Of a stretch of 64,000 nt of DNA, positions 42,820-51,733 are shown in pieces (within the stretch, counting starts at the first letter, position 1; the number at the start of each line of letters is the position of its first letter). The position numbers were made by a program, and so were the translations under genes. This DNA is from Liquorilactobacillus hordei DSM 19519 (GTDB lineage Bacteria; Bacillota; Bacilli; Lactobacillales; Lactobacillaceae), in the NCBI RefSeq assembly GCF_019443985.1, contig NZ_CP049303.1, forward strand, positions 682,001 through 746,000, read 5' to 3'. The notes under the pieces are model-generated. The model was not told the origin of the DNA, made no database searches, and saw nothing but the letters and a program-made list of their open reading frames with translations.

Positions 42820-45432
42820 GTGGTAAAAGCACATCTAGTAAATCATACCCACTGGGATAGAGAGTGGTATTTTACAGTAATGGATTCACAAGTTTTGGCG
42901 GATCAGGTTTTTACAGAGATACTTGAAGAACTTGAAACGCATCCAGAAGCCAATTTTTGTCTTGACGGCCAGACATCTATTCTTGATGAATATGTAAATA
43001 CTCATCCTGAAAACTTAGATAGAATACGAGAATTGGTGAAAGATGAAAGATTGTTTGTAGGACCTTGGTATACTCAAACAGACGCTTTGATTCCTGATGC
43101 CGAATCTATTTTGCGAAATCTGTATATTGGTATAACTGAAGCTAATAAAAAATACGGAAAAGCAATGATGATCGGTTATTTGCCTGATACATTTGGATTT
43201 AATGCGCAAATGCCGATGTTATTAAATCAAGCTGGAATAGATAGTATTCTTTTCTGGAGAGGAACCAATTTTGATACGCAAGTCTCATCGCCTTATTTTA
43301 GATGGAATTCATTGGGGAATGATGAGGTAATCGCTGCTAACTTTCCTTTTGGTTACTTTACGGGCCAGATTGGATTAGATGCTAAAGAAAAAATGGATAG
43401 TTTTATCAGTGATAGGTATGACCCAAATATCAAATTTTTACACGAGCATGGTAATAATAATGACGTTTTGATGCCTTCAGGAATTGATCAGATGAATATT
43501 GTCCATAATATTGCAGAAACAGTAAAAAAGATTAATGCACAAAGTAGCTTTGAGACAAAAATCAGTACCTATCAAGAATTTGTAGATGTTTTGAGAACCA
43601 AAGATCTGCCAGGGTATAGCGGTGAGTTACGTCTACCGACATATTCAAGAATTCATAGAACAATTGGTTCAGTAAGACAATCAATAAAAAAACAAAATTT
43701 TAAAATCGAGCAAAAAATTTTAAAACGTGTCGAACCTTTGATGGTAATCGCTGAAAGTGCGGGAATTAAAGTTGGCAAAGGGATGCTAACTTTGTTATGG
43801 AAAAAATTGTTAGAGTCACAAGCACATGATTCACTGGGCGGAAGTGTCTCTGATAATGTTGCTGAAGATATTATGCATAGATTCAAAGAAGCAAATGAGT
43901 TAGCAGATGGAATTGAAAATCTAATCAAGAAGAAAATAGGAGATTCCTTGAAGTTAGGTGATAATGAGCTGCTTTTATTTAATACTACACCGCAGAGCTT
44001 TGATGGTTTTAAGAAAGTAAGTATTATGGCCCGTTCGAAAAATATTAAATTTGATAATGTTGAATATCAATCAGTGAAGGTCGAGAAACATTATCCTATG
44101 AGGAAACATGTTTTAAAAATGACAGAAAAGGGCAGAGAATATTTTGATGAACCTGAGTACTTTTCATTGATATGTAAGATTAAAGTACAGCTCAAGCCAT
44201 TAGGTTATACAATCATAAAATTCCATGATGTACCTGCTAAAAGTGAAGAAGTTGCAAACAATACGGATAATTATATTGCAACGAATGATCTTAAATTTGA
44301 ATTTACTAATGGAAAGATAAACTTTGTCAATGGCGATGAAGTTATCCTAGACTTTATTTCATTATTAGATTCTGGAAATGATGGAGATACGTATGATTAT
44401 TCACCTATTCAAGGAGAAAAGGAAAGCGTCTTGCCTTTTACTGAATGCCGTGTAATACACGAAGATGAGGTGTTTGAAAAATTAATAGTTAGTGGTGAAG
44501 AATTTTTACCAGAGACACTTGAGAGCCGGTTAAGCGGAAAGAGGGACAAGAAATTTGCATATCAGCTCGTCATATCACTGAATAAGATTTCACAGGAATT
44601 TTCTTTTAAGGTAATTTTTAATAATAATATTGAATCACATCGCTTGCGTTTGCGAATAAATCCCAATAATGAAATTCTAGGGATTAAGGCAGGAATTCAG
44701 GGTGGAATAATAAATGTTACAAATAAAAAAGTTGATGAAGATTGGCAAGATAAATTTGATGAGAGACCTGTAAATATATATAATTTTGATAAGTTATTGA
44801 ATGTTAACGGAAGAAATAATTCCTTTAGTTTCTTTCCAAAAGGATTAAAAGAATTTGAATTTGACAATAGATATCTATATCTAACTTTGTTAGCTACAAC
44901 GGGGCAACTAGGTAAACCCAATCTGGCATGGAGGCCTGGAAGGGCATCGGGGGACACTACAAATGAAGGTCATATTATGATGCCTACTCCAATGGCACAG
45001 GAAAAAGGAAATTGGAAATTCACTATTGGAATGAAATTAAATAAAATAGATGCTGTGCACAGTTTACTGTCAAGAGAGATAAACGGAGCTTTTGATCAGA
45101 GTGTCAGTTATCAAAAACAGACATTAAATCTGTTTATAAATCGATTGGATAATAAGATTTGGCCAACAGAAGTTAGTTCACAGATTCCAAGAAGTCTATC
45201 ACTGGTAGCAGTCGATCATGATGTAGTGGTATCGTCACTTTATCCATCAAGAGAGAACGAGAAGTATCTAATTAGAATTCTAAATGATTCAGATGAAATG
45301 TTAGATGTGGCAAATAAAATTAATAGTGAGATTGAGAGAGTTGATTTATTTGAAAATAAATTGAATCAGGGAACTAAGATAATGCCACATACATTTGCAA
45401 CGTTCAAACTCAGAAATATGATTAATTTTTAA
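42820..45432 (+). CDS. GH38 alpha-mannosidase (mannosylglycerate hydrolase-like, MngB)
   Basis: 870 residues. N-terminal GH38 motifs: HLVNHTHWDREWY (zinc His and Asp) and WYTQTDALIP (Asp nucleophile region), then YLPDTFGFNAQMPMLL, followed by the helical domain and beta-sandwiches. Cytosolic. Position after a fructose-family PTS matches the mngAB system, in which 2-O-alpha-mannosylglycerate-6-phosphate is split to mannose-6-phosphate and glycerate. Another phosphorylated alpha-mannoside is possible. GTG start with AAGGAGG. Confidence 0.9.
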   Translation: MVKAHLVNHTHWDREWYFTVMDSQVLADQVFTEILEELETHPEANFCLDGQTSILDEYVNTHPENLDRIRELVKDERLFVGPWYTQTDALIPDAESILRNLYIGITEANKKYGKAMMIGYLPDTFGFNAQMPMLLNQAGIDSILFWRGTNFDTQVSSPYFRWNSLGNDEVIAANFPFGYFTGQIGLDAKEKMDSFISDRYDPNIKFLHEHGNNNDVLMPSGIDQMNIVHNIAETVKKINAQSSFETKISTYQEFVDVLRTKDLPGYSGELRLPTYSRIHRTIGSVRQSIKKQNFKIEQKILKRVEPLMVIAESAGIKVGKGMLTLLWKKLLESQAHDSLGGSVSDNVAEDIMHRFKEANELADGIENLIKKKIGDSLKLGDNELLLFNTTPQSFDGFKKVSIMARSKNIKFDNVEYQSVKVEKHYPMRKHVLKMTEKGREYFDEPEYFSLICKIKVQLKPLGYTIIKFHDVPAKSEEVANNTDNYIATNDLKFEFTNGKINFVNGDEVILDFISLLDSGNDGDTYDYSPIQGEKESVLPFTECRVIHEDEVFEKLIVSGEEFLPETLESRLSGKRDKKFAYQLVISLNKISQEFSFKVIFNNNIESHRLRLRINPNNEILGIKAGIQGGIINVTNKKVDEDWQDKFDERPVNIYNFDKLLNVNGRNNSFSFFPKGLKEFEFDNRYLYLTLLATTGQLGKPNLAWRPGRASGDTTNEGHIMMPTPMAQEKGNWKFTIGMKLNKIDAVHSLLSREINGAFDQSVSYQKQTLNLFINRLDNKIWPTEVSSQIPRSLSLVAVDHDVVVSSLYPSRENEKYLIRILNDSDEMLDVANKINSEIERVDLFENKLNQGTKIMPHTFATFKLRNMINF

Positions 45433-45466
45433 AGAGTATTAAAAATGGAGGCTATGTATGTTAGGC

Positions 45467-45487
45467 TAGTATTAATAAATAATACTA
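45467..45487. other. Short perfect inverted repeat before the VOC gene
   Basis: TAGTATTA, 5-base spacer ATAAA, TAATACTA. It lies between two possible starts of the VOC gene, which suggests it is regulatory and that the shorter start (45505) is used. No T-run follows. Confidence 0.4.
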
Positions 45488-45504
45488 ACAGGGGTATACA
45501 AACT

Positions 45505-45912
45505 TTGAAAAAAACAGGTACGATTAGTCATATTGAATTGTATGTGACAAATTTAAAAGAAACTCGAAAGTTTTGGGAATGGTTATTGGTAGATAAACTT
45601 AATTATCAACTTTTTCAGAAATGGGAAAAAGGAGTGAGTTATCGCTTTGAGGGAACCTATATTGTCTTTGTGCAGACAGACAAACTGGAACCAAAATATA
45701 ATCGGGTTGCAGTGGGACTCAATCATTTAGCATTTTATGTTGAATCTTCCCAGATTGTTGACTTGATTCGCCAAGAAGTTCATGAACGAGGTTATCGTGA
45801 ACTGTATGTAGATCGCTATCCTCATGCAAACGGAAATGATGTATATACATTGTTTTTTGAAGATCCAGATAGAATTAAAGTTGAGATTGTAAGTGATGAA
45901 AGAAGAAAATGA
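45505..45912 (+). CDS. VOC-family (glyoxalase/dioxygenase fold) protein
   Basis: About 135 residues from TTG 45505 (AGGGG 10 bases upstream); longer starts at 45445 or 45454 add an N-terminus (VRLVLINNTNRG) not typical of the fold. ISHIELYVTNLKETRKFWEWLL and VGLNHLAFYVESS are the two beta-alpha-beta-beta-beta halves, with metal-ligand-like His in both and Glu in VEIVSDE. It could be a glyoxalase, fosfomycin-thiol transferase-like or binding protein; the substrate is unknown. It follows the mannosidase gene. Confidence 0.75.
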   Translation: MKKTGTISHIELYVTNLKETRKFWEWLLVDKLNYQLFQKWEKGVSYRFEGTYIVFVQTDKLEPKYNRVAVGLNHLAFYVESSQIVDLIRQEVHERGYRELYVDRYPHANGNDVYTLFFEDPDRIKVEIVSDERRK

Positions 45913-45934
45913 AATGCAAGACGAGAGAGTGGGT

Positions 45935-46090
45935 CATAAGTTAAGCAGCTTTGAGTACTAACTTAAGATTATGAAAAGCGGCTAATTTTACCAGAGGTAG
46001 AGGTTAGACATAAAATTTGACTTATGAAGGACATTTATTCGTAATAACAGAGAGGCTAGATCAAAAATTAATTTTGATTTAGTCTCTTTT
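45935..46090 (+). repeat. Dispersed repeat, copy C: palindrome plus terminator
   Basis: CATAAGTTAA at 45935 and AATTTGACTTATG ending at 46028 are the outer arms; GAGTACTAACTT matches copy B. At 46051-46090, AGAGGCTAGATCAAAA pairs with TTTTGATTTAGTCTCT followed by TTTT, ending the upstream transcript directly before the cop promoter. Confidence 0.75.
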
Positions 46091-46093
46091 ATG

Positions 46094-46144
46094 TTGACAA
46101 ATGTAAACTTAAACTATATTATATTGTTGAGGATTACAAACGTA
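46094..46144 (+). promoter_or_regulatory. cop promoter with two CopY boxes
   Basis: -35 TTGACA (46094-46099), 17 bases, -10 TATTAT (46117-46122). CopY boxes of the TACAnnTGTA type: GACAAATGTA (46096-46105, on the -35) and TACAAACGTA (46135-46144, downstream of the start). Confidence 0.85.
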
Positions 46145-46165
46145 AACATAAAAGAGGTGTTCTTA

Positions 46166-46606
46166 GTGAAAACAAGTGATGCAACAAAAATGAGTCCTGC
46201 AGAATGGGAACTTATGCGAATTATTTGGACCAAAAACGGCGCAGGTAGTTCTGAAGTAATTGAATTAATGCAACAAAAGCGTTCTTGGACCGAATCAACG
46301 ATTAAGACATTATTAAGGCGACTCGTGAATAAAGAAATTCTAAAGACTGTAAAAGATGGGCGTAAGTTTATTTATTATCCAGTTATTGAAGAAAAAGTAG
46401 CGATGAATGAGAATGTTACTGAATTATTTGATCATTTATGTAATATGAAAAAAGGAAAAGTTATCATTGAGTTACTGACTAAGTTGGAATTAAGTCGCTC
46501 AGATATTGAAGAATTACAAAAAGTGTTAGAGGAAAAAAGTAAAACTGCTCCAGAAATGGTGGAGTGTGATTGTCTACCTGCAGGGATGAAGAATGAATGT
46601 TGTTAG
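46166..46606 (+). CDS. copY: CopY-family copper-responsive repressor
   Basis: 146 residues from GTG 46166 (AAAGAGGTG upstream). The BlaI/MecI-type winged helix (MSPAEWELMRIIWT; RSWTESTIKTLLRRL) binds the two cop boxes. The C-terminal copper sensor reads CDC-LPAGMKNE-CC, whereas CopY usually has CxC-x4/5-CxC; the second pair is displaced and is CC. It may still bind copper and release zinc. It is first in copY-copB-copA-copZ. Confidence 0.9.
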   Translation: MKTSDATKMSPAEWELMRIIWTKNGAGSSEVIELMQQKRSWTESTIKTLLRRLVNKEILKTVKDGRKFIYYPVIEEKVAMNENVTELFDHLCNMKKGKVIIELLTKLELSRSDIEELQKVLEEKSKTAPEMVECDCLPAGMKNECC

Positions 46607-46636
46607 ATAGTGAAAAAGTACTGGGGGGATAAACGA

Positions 46637-48715
46637 ATGAAGAATGGAGAGAAAAAAACTTCAATGATGGAAATGGATCATACAACAATGGAACATCATC
46701 ATGATATGTCAAAAATGAACCACGAGATGAAGGATCATAGTATGGGGGCTGAACACATGCACCATATGGGTAACTTTAAGCGAAAGTTTTGGATTTCATT
46801 TGTAGTTTCCTTGCCAATCTTCGCACTCTCGTCATTTATGGGCATTGAGTTGCCTATTGATTTATCATTTCACGGTTCGGATTTGCTTGTTTTATTACTA
46901 GGAACTTTTCTATTTTTTTATGGTGGACAGCCGTTTTATACCGGAGCGTGGCAGGAAATAAAAGAAAAAAATCCAGCGATGATGACACTTATTACATTAG
47001 GAATTAGTGTAGCCTATCTTTATAGTCTGTATGCGTTTATTATGAATCATTTTATTAGTGGAATGCCACATATAATGGACTTTTTTTGGGAATTAGCAAG
47101 TCTAATTGTCATCATGTTGTTAGGACATTGGATTGAAATGAATGCGACAATGAATGCTGGAAGTGCGCTTGAGAAAATGGCGGCTTTATTACCAGGTGAA
47201 GCACATGTAATTGAAAATGGCGAGATGCACGATGTAATGTTAAGCGAGCTACAAGAAGGACAGCAAGTGAAAGTTCTAGCGGGAGAGAAAATACCAGCTG
47301 ATGGCAAGGTCATTAGTGGTGCGAGTTCGGTAAATGAGTCGTTAGTAACTGGGGAGTCTAAGTCTGTCTCAAAGACAGAAAATGACAAAGTTATTGGTGG
47401 TTCGTTGAATGGAGATGGAACACTACTTGTTCTGGTTACTGGAACTGGAGAAAATGGTTATCTGGCGCAGGTTGGTAAACTTGTTAGACAAGCTCAGCAA
47501 GATAAATCAAAAGCTGAATCTATTGCTGATTGGGTATCTAAGTGGTTATTTTATGCAGCTTTGATAATTGGATTTGCAGCCTTTTTAATTTGGCTGAATC
47601 TAGTTGATATGAATACTGCTCTTAATCGAATGGTTGCTGTGTTAGTAATAGCTTGTCCACATGCACTTGGACTAGCTATCCCACTTGTTGTTTCGAGGAG
47701 TACTTCGTTAGCAGCAACACATGGATTACTGATCCGTAATCGAACAGCTTTAGAACAGGTGAAGCAATTAGATATGATCTTGATGGATAAGACTGGAACT
47801 TTGACTGAGGGTGTTTTTAAGGTAAATGAAGTTAAAAGCCTAAGAGCGAATTATTCAGATGAGGATGTTTTGAGTTTAATGGCACAACTTGAAGCAAATT
47901 CGAGTCATCCATTAGCTGCCGGTATTCTTGCAGAAGTGAAGAATAGAAAAGTAAAAATAAATTCTGCAACTGATGTTCAGACGGTCAAAGGTGTGGGACT
48001 CATTGGCAAAATTGATGACCACGAATATAGAATTGTAACTGCTAATTATTTGAAAAAAAATAATATTGATTTTGATGAAACACAGTTTACTGTTTTGGCT
48101 CAAAAAGGAAATTCCATTAGTTATTTGATGAAAGAAGATCAAGTTCTAGGCTTTGTTGCACAAGGAGATCAAATTAAGAAGGAATCAAAATTGTTTATTG
48201 CTGAGTTGCATAAACTAGGAATAAAGCCGGTTATGTTGACTGGAGATAATGACCTGGCTGCTCAAAAGGTAGCACAACAATTGGGGAAAATTAAAGTTAA
48301 ATCGGAATTAAAACCAGAAGATAAAGAAAAGATTGTTAGACAGTATCAAAGTGAAGGACACCATGTGATGATGATTGGTGATGGGGTTAACGATGCTCCG
48401 AGTTTAGCGCGAGCCGACATTGGTGTGGCGATAGGTGCAGGAACAGATGTGGCAATTGATACCGCTGATGTAATTTTGGTTAAGAGTAATCCAAAAGATG
48501 TTTTGGAATTCCTATATCTTGCTAGAGCAACTAATCGCAAAATGATTGAAAATCTATGGTGGGGTGCAGGATATAATATTGTTGCACTTCCATTAGCTGC
48601 CGGTATTCTTGCAGGAATAGGATTTGTTTTGAGCCCAGCAATTGGAGCGATTGTGATGTCACTTTCAACGATTATCGTTGCTTTAAATGCAATGACATTG
48701 AAAATTGAGAGATAG
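46637..48715 (+). CDS. copB: CopB-type copper-exporting P-type ATPase (CPH motif)
   Basis: About 692 residues. The N-terminus is rich in His and Met (MEHHHDMSKMNHEMKDHSMG). The membrane motif is VIACPHALGL (CPH, class P1B-3); phosphorylation site DKTGTLTEG, TGES actuator loop and GDGVNDAPSL hinge are intact. It exports copper from the cytosol. ATG 46637 follows GGGGGAT; upstream start 46610 lacks an RBS. Confidence 0.95.
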   Translation: MKNGEKKTSMMEMDHTTMEHHHDMSKMNHEMKDHSMGAEHMHHMGNFKRKFWISFVVSLPIFALSSFMGIELPIDLSFHGSDLLVLLLGTFLFFYGGQPFYTGAWQEIKEKNPAMMTLITLGISVAYLYSLYAFIMNHFISGMPHIMDFFWELASLIVIMLLGHWIEMNATMNAGSALEKMAALLPGEAHVIENGEMHDVMLSELQEGQQVKVLAGEKIPADGKVISGASSVNESLVTGESKSVSKTENDKVIGGSLNGDGTLLVLVTGTGENGYLAQVGKLVRQAQQDKSKAESIADWVSKWLFYAALIIGFAAFLIWLNLVDMNTALNRMVAVLVIACPHALGLAIPLVVSRSTSLAATHGLLIRNRTALEQVKQLDMILMDKTGTLTEGVFKVNEVKSLRANYSDEDVLSLMAQLEANSSHPLAAGILAEVKNRKVKINSATDVQTVKGVGLIGKIDDHEYRIVTANYLKKNNIDFDETQFTVLAQKGNSISYLMKEDQVLGFVAQGDQIKKESKLFIAELHKLGIKPVMLTGDNDLAAQKVAQQLGKIKVKSELKPEDKEKIVRQYQSEGHHVMMIGDGVNDAPSLARADIGVAIGAGTDVAIDTADVILVKSNPKDVLEFLYLARATNRKMIENLWWGAGYNIVALPLAAGILAGIGFVLSPAIGAIVMSLSTIIVALNAMTLKIER

Positions 48716-48726
48716 GGGGGAACCTA

Positions 48727-50982
48727 GTGAAAAGAGAAGATTACGCAATCGATGGGATGGTGTGTGCTTCATGTTCACTGACAATTGAAAAGGCAGTTGG
48801 TAAGTTAGCGGGAGTTGCCGATGTTAGCGTGAATTTGACAACTGAAAAGATGAATGTGGCATACGATACGAGAGCGTTAGATGAACAGAAAATTATTTCA
48901 GCAGTCAGCGATGCAGGTTATGGTGCAAAACTACTTGCCGGAACTTTTTCTGAGATAGAACAGCAGACAGATAAAAAGACAAGACAATTGGACAAATTAT
49001 GGCTACAATTTATTTACTCTGCTATCTTCACAATCCCACTTTTATATATTGCGATGGGATCAATGATAGGACTCTGGCTGCCAAGTTTTATACAGCCTGC
49101 TTCTAACCCCAAGGTTTTTGTAATGATTGAATTGTTGTTAGTATTGCCTGTAATTATTTTAAATCTTGACTATTTTAAAATCGGATTCAAAACCTTAATA
49201 CGGGGACATCCAAACATGGATTCGCTTGTTGCACTTGGATCTGGAGCAGCATTAATTTATAGTTTCTTTGGCACAATTCAAGTTTTTATGGGTAATTATA
49301 GTTATTCTGACACACTTTACTATGAAGCGGCAGGTACTATTTTAACGTTAATTACACTGGGAAAATATTTTGAAACTGTTTCTAAGGGGAAAACTTCAAC
49401 AGCAATAAAGAAGTTGTTAGATTTAACGCCTAAAACCGCAAATGTCATAATTAATGGTCAAGGAAAAGAAATTTCTTTAGCTGATGTAAAGCTTGAAAAT
49501 ATTGTTATTGTTCGTCCAGGACAAAAAATCCCAGTTGATGGACAAATTATTGAAGGAAATTCTACTGTTGATGAATCTTTATTAACTGGCGAAAGCATGC
49601 CCGTGACAAAGAAAATTGGAGACGATGTATTTGCGGGAAGCTTGAATCAAAGTGGAACATTCGAACTTAAGGTTACAAAGAACCAAAAAGAAACAGTCTT
49701 GGCTCAAATTATTAAATTAGTAGAAAATGCACAAGCTCAAAAAGCTCCGATTGCAAAAATCGCGGATAAGGTATCTGCAATTTTTGTCCCAGTTGTAATT
49801 ACTCTAGCATTGTTAGCTGGGCTTGGTTGGTACTTTATTGGGGGTGAATCTTTTAGTTTTTCGTTGACGATTATGATTGCTGTGTTAGTAATTGCTTGTC
49901 CTTGTGCACTTGGGTTAGCGACACCAACTGCAATAATGGTTGGAACAGGAAAAGGGGCAGATAACGGGGTATTTTTTAAGAGTGGAACAGCCCTTGAATC
50001 ACTTCAAAATGTTCAAACCATTGTGTTAGATAAGACGGGGACAATTACGACGGGAATTCCAAGTGTTACTGATATTGTGTCTTTTAATAACTTTACAAAA
50101 CAGTCGGTATTGGAACTTGCTACAGCATTAGAGTACAATTCTGAACATCCTCTTGCAAAGGCAATTATGATGTATGCCAAGGAGTATAATGTGAATGCAA
50201 TGAAAACTTCAAATTTTCAATTAGTGGAGGGAAAAGGCATTCAGGCTGTTGTGGATAGTAGTACTGCTAGTTTAGGAAATGAATCGTTGATGGAAGTAAA
50301 TAAGATAAATATATTGCCACAGGTAAAGTTGCAGGTAGACAAATTAGCATTACAAGGGAAAACACCGTTACTACTAGCACTTGATACACGATTAGTCGGA
50401 ATTATTGCGATTTCAGATCCCGTCAAGAATTCAAGTCGCGCTGCAATTTCTAAATTACAAGATGCAGGACTTGAAGTGATTATGATGACTGGAGATAACA
50501 AAAAAACTGCGGCAGCAATTGCTAAACAAGTTGGTATAAAAGTAGTTAAAAGTGAAGTCATGCCTGCGGATAAAGCTCAAAATATTCAGGCATTGCAAGC
50601 GTCTGGAAAACTAGTTAGCATGGTGGGAGATGGAATAAATGATGCTCCTGCATTAGCACAGGCTGATGTTGGAATTGCGATTGGTTCAGGAACAGATGTA
50701 GCAGTTGCGGCAGCCGATATTGTATTATTCAATAGCAATTTGTTGGATGTTGTGACTGCGTATAGGCTCAGTAGGGTAACTATTCGCAATATTAAGGAAA
50801 ATCTCTTTTGGGCCTTTGCGTATAATATACTAGGTATTCCGGTTGCGATGGGAGGATTATTTTTATTTGGTGGTCCATTGCTTAATCCAATGATTGCGGG
50901 GGCTGCAATGAGTTTTAGTTCGGTTTCAGTTTTATTAAATGCATTGCGTCTTAGATCTTTTAAATCGTCTGAAGAAATGTAA
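48727..50982 (+). CDS. copA: CopA-type copper P-type ATPase (CPC motif, one HMA domain)
   Basis: 751 residues. One N-terminal HMA domain with GMVCASCS (CxxC), then the eight-helix ATPase with CPCALGLATP (class P1B-1, Cu+), TGES, DKTGTITTG and GDGINDAPAL. GTG start 11 bases after copB, preceded by AGGGGGGAA. Two copper pumps of different class in one operon recall the Enterococcus hirae arrangement. Confidence 0.95.
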   Translation: MKREDYAIDGMVCASCSLTIEKAVGKLAGVADVSVNLTTEKMNVAYDTRALDEQKIISAVSDAGYGAKLLAGTFSEIEQQTDKKTRQLDKLWLQFIYSAIFTIPLLYIAMGSMIGLWLPSFIQPASNPKVFVMIELLLVLPVIILNLDYFKIGFKTLIRGHPNMDSLVALGSGAALIYSFFGTIQVFMGNYSYSDTLYYEAAGTILTLITLGKYFETVSKGKTSTAIKKLLDLTPKTANVIINGQGKEISLADVKLENIVIVRPGQKIPVDGQIIEGNSTVDESLLTGESMPVTKKIGDDVFAGSLNQSGTFELKVTKNQKETVLAQIIKLVENAQAQKAPIAKIADKVSAIFVPVVITLALLAGLGWYFIGGESFSFSLTIMIAVLVIACPCALGLATPTAIMVGTGKGADNGVFFKSGTALESLQNVQTIVLDKTGTITTGIPSVTDIVSFNNFTKQSVLELATALEYNSEHPLAKAIMMYAKEYNVNAMKTSNFQLVEGKGIQAVVDSSTASLGNESLMEVNKINILPQVKLQVDKLALQGKTPLLLALDTRLVGIIAISDPVKNSSRAAISKLQDAGLEVIMMTGDNKKTAAAIAKQVGIKVVKSEVMPADKAQNIQALQASGKLVSMVGDGINDAPALAQADVGIAIGSGTDVAVAAADIVLFNSNLLDVVTAYRLSRVTIRNIKENLFWAFAYNILGIPVAMGGLFLFGGPLLNPMIAGAAMSFSSVSVLLNALRLRSFKSSEEM

Positions 50983-51004
50983 AAACTAATAAGGAGTGAA
51001 TATA

Positions 51005-51202
51005 ATGGAAAAAACATATGATATTATAGGTATGAAGTGTGATGGGTGTGTTAAGAAGGTAAAGCGAGCCTTTACGGGAGTTGCAGGAGTAATGAAGGTT
51101 GACGTCAATCTTCATGATGGTAAGGCAGTTGTTGCTGGTAACTTCGATGAGCAAAGTTTGCAGTCTTCGTTAGCTGATACGCATTATAGTGTTAAACTAT
51201 AA
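51005..51202 (+). CDS. copZ: CopZ-type copper chaperone
   Basis: 65 residues, one HMA domain with GMKCDGCVKKVK (MxCxxC). It carries Cu+ to CopY and the ATPases. AAGGAG with 8-base spacing precedes ATG 51005. Last gene of the cop operon. Confidence 0.95.
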   Translation: MEKTYDIIGMKCDGCVKKVKRAFTGVAGVMKVDVNLHDGKAVVAGNFDEQSLQSSLADTHYSVKL

Positions 51203-51285
51203 AAAACATATTTAAAGCTGATAATTATTGATGATCTAAAATAAAATTATAAGATTATTATTAAGAAACAGTATAAGGTTTTTCT

Positions 51286-51321
51286 AAAGGTCTGCATAAG
51301 TAAAAAAAGTAGGCCTTTTTT
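51286..51321 (+). terminator. Terminator of the cop operon
   Basis: AAAGGTCT pairs with AGGCCTTT (one G-U), followed by a T-run. It isolates the cop operon from the leader region downstream. Confidence 0.75.
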
Positions 51322-51328
51322 GTGTATA

Positions 51329-51343
51329 AATTTTGAGACAATT
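51329..51343. promoter_or_regulatory. CodY-box-like sequence upstream of the attenuator promoter
   Basis: AATTTTGAGACAATT differs from the CodY consensus AATTTTCWGAAAATT at two of 15 positions. It is about 65 bases upstream of the -35 of the peptide-use operon. Chance occurrence in AT-rich DNA is quite possible. Confidence 0.3.
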
Positions 51344-51406
51344 TAGTTTGGAAAAATAAATTGAATAATATTAATTATTTTTTGAATATTAAATCCAAAT
51401 TAACTA

Positions 51407-51434
51407 TTGAAATTTAATTTTAATGTAGTAGAAT
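51407..51434 (+). promoter_or_regulatory. Promoter of the leader-peptide/dipeptidase operon
   Basis: TTGAAA (51407-51412), 16 bases, TAGAAT (51429-51434). A start near 51441 would give a leader RNA of about 270 bases ending in the terminator at 51712. Confidence 0.6.
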
Positions 51435-51484
51435 GAAAAACATCAATTACACAACTTGTTTATTTTAGAAGGAGGATTGTACTG

Positions 51485-51571
51485 ATGACATTCAAAAAGA
51501 TAGTAAGTAAGCAAATCAATATTATTAGCCTAGTCATTATTAGGATGCCGCAGTGCAATCCAGTGACATAG
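51485..51571 (+). CDS. Ile-rich 28-residue leader peptide
   Basis: ATG 51485 with AAGGAGG (51469-51475) 9 bases upstream; TAG at 51569-51571. The product starts MTFKKIVSKQ and continues INIISLVIIRMPQCNPVT. Six of 28 residues are Ile, and SLVIIR holds Leu, Val, Ile, Ile and Arg (AGG). The last eight codons are themselves the 5' arm of a stable hairpin, so translation and RNA folding are linked. Too short to be an enzyme; best read as a sensor for isoleucine or branched-chain amino acid supply. Confidence 0.7.
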   Translation: MTFKKIVSKQINIISLVIIRMPQCNPVT

Positions 51572-51712
51572 GCTTTTTCGTCACGATTCACATTGCGGCA
51601 TGTAAAACTGCGATGTGGATAGTGAGGGGTAAATACAAACATTTTAAGAAAATGAAACCTTTCAATACTACACCGTAGTTTTATCATTGCTGATAAACTG
51701 GGGTGTTTTTTT
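51545..51712 (+). promoter_or_regulatory. Five-segment transcription attenuator
   Basis: Segment 1 (51545-51567) pairs with 2 (51580-51601): ATGCCGCA/TGCGGCAT, then AATC/GATT and GTGAC/GTCAC. Segment 3 (51604-51624, AAAACTGCGATGTGG) pairs with 4 (51664-51682). Alternatively, 2 pairs with 3 (ATTCACAT with ATGTGGAT, 51586-51593 with 51613-51620), freeing 4 to pair with 5 (ACACC/GGTGT and AGTTT/AAACT, 51670-51706) as a terminator with seven T residues. A ribosome at the leader stop blocks segment 1 and favours termination; one stalled earlier at Ile codons lets 1:2 and 3:4 form and allows read-through. Confidence 0.75.
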
Positions 51713-51733
51713 GTGTGAGAAAGGGGAATTATC

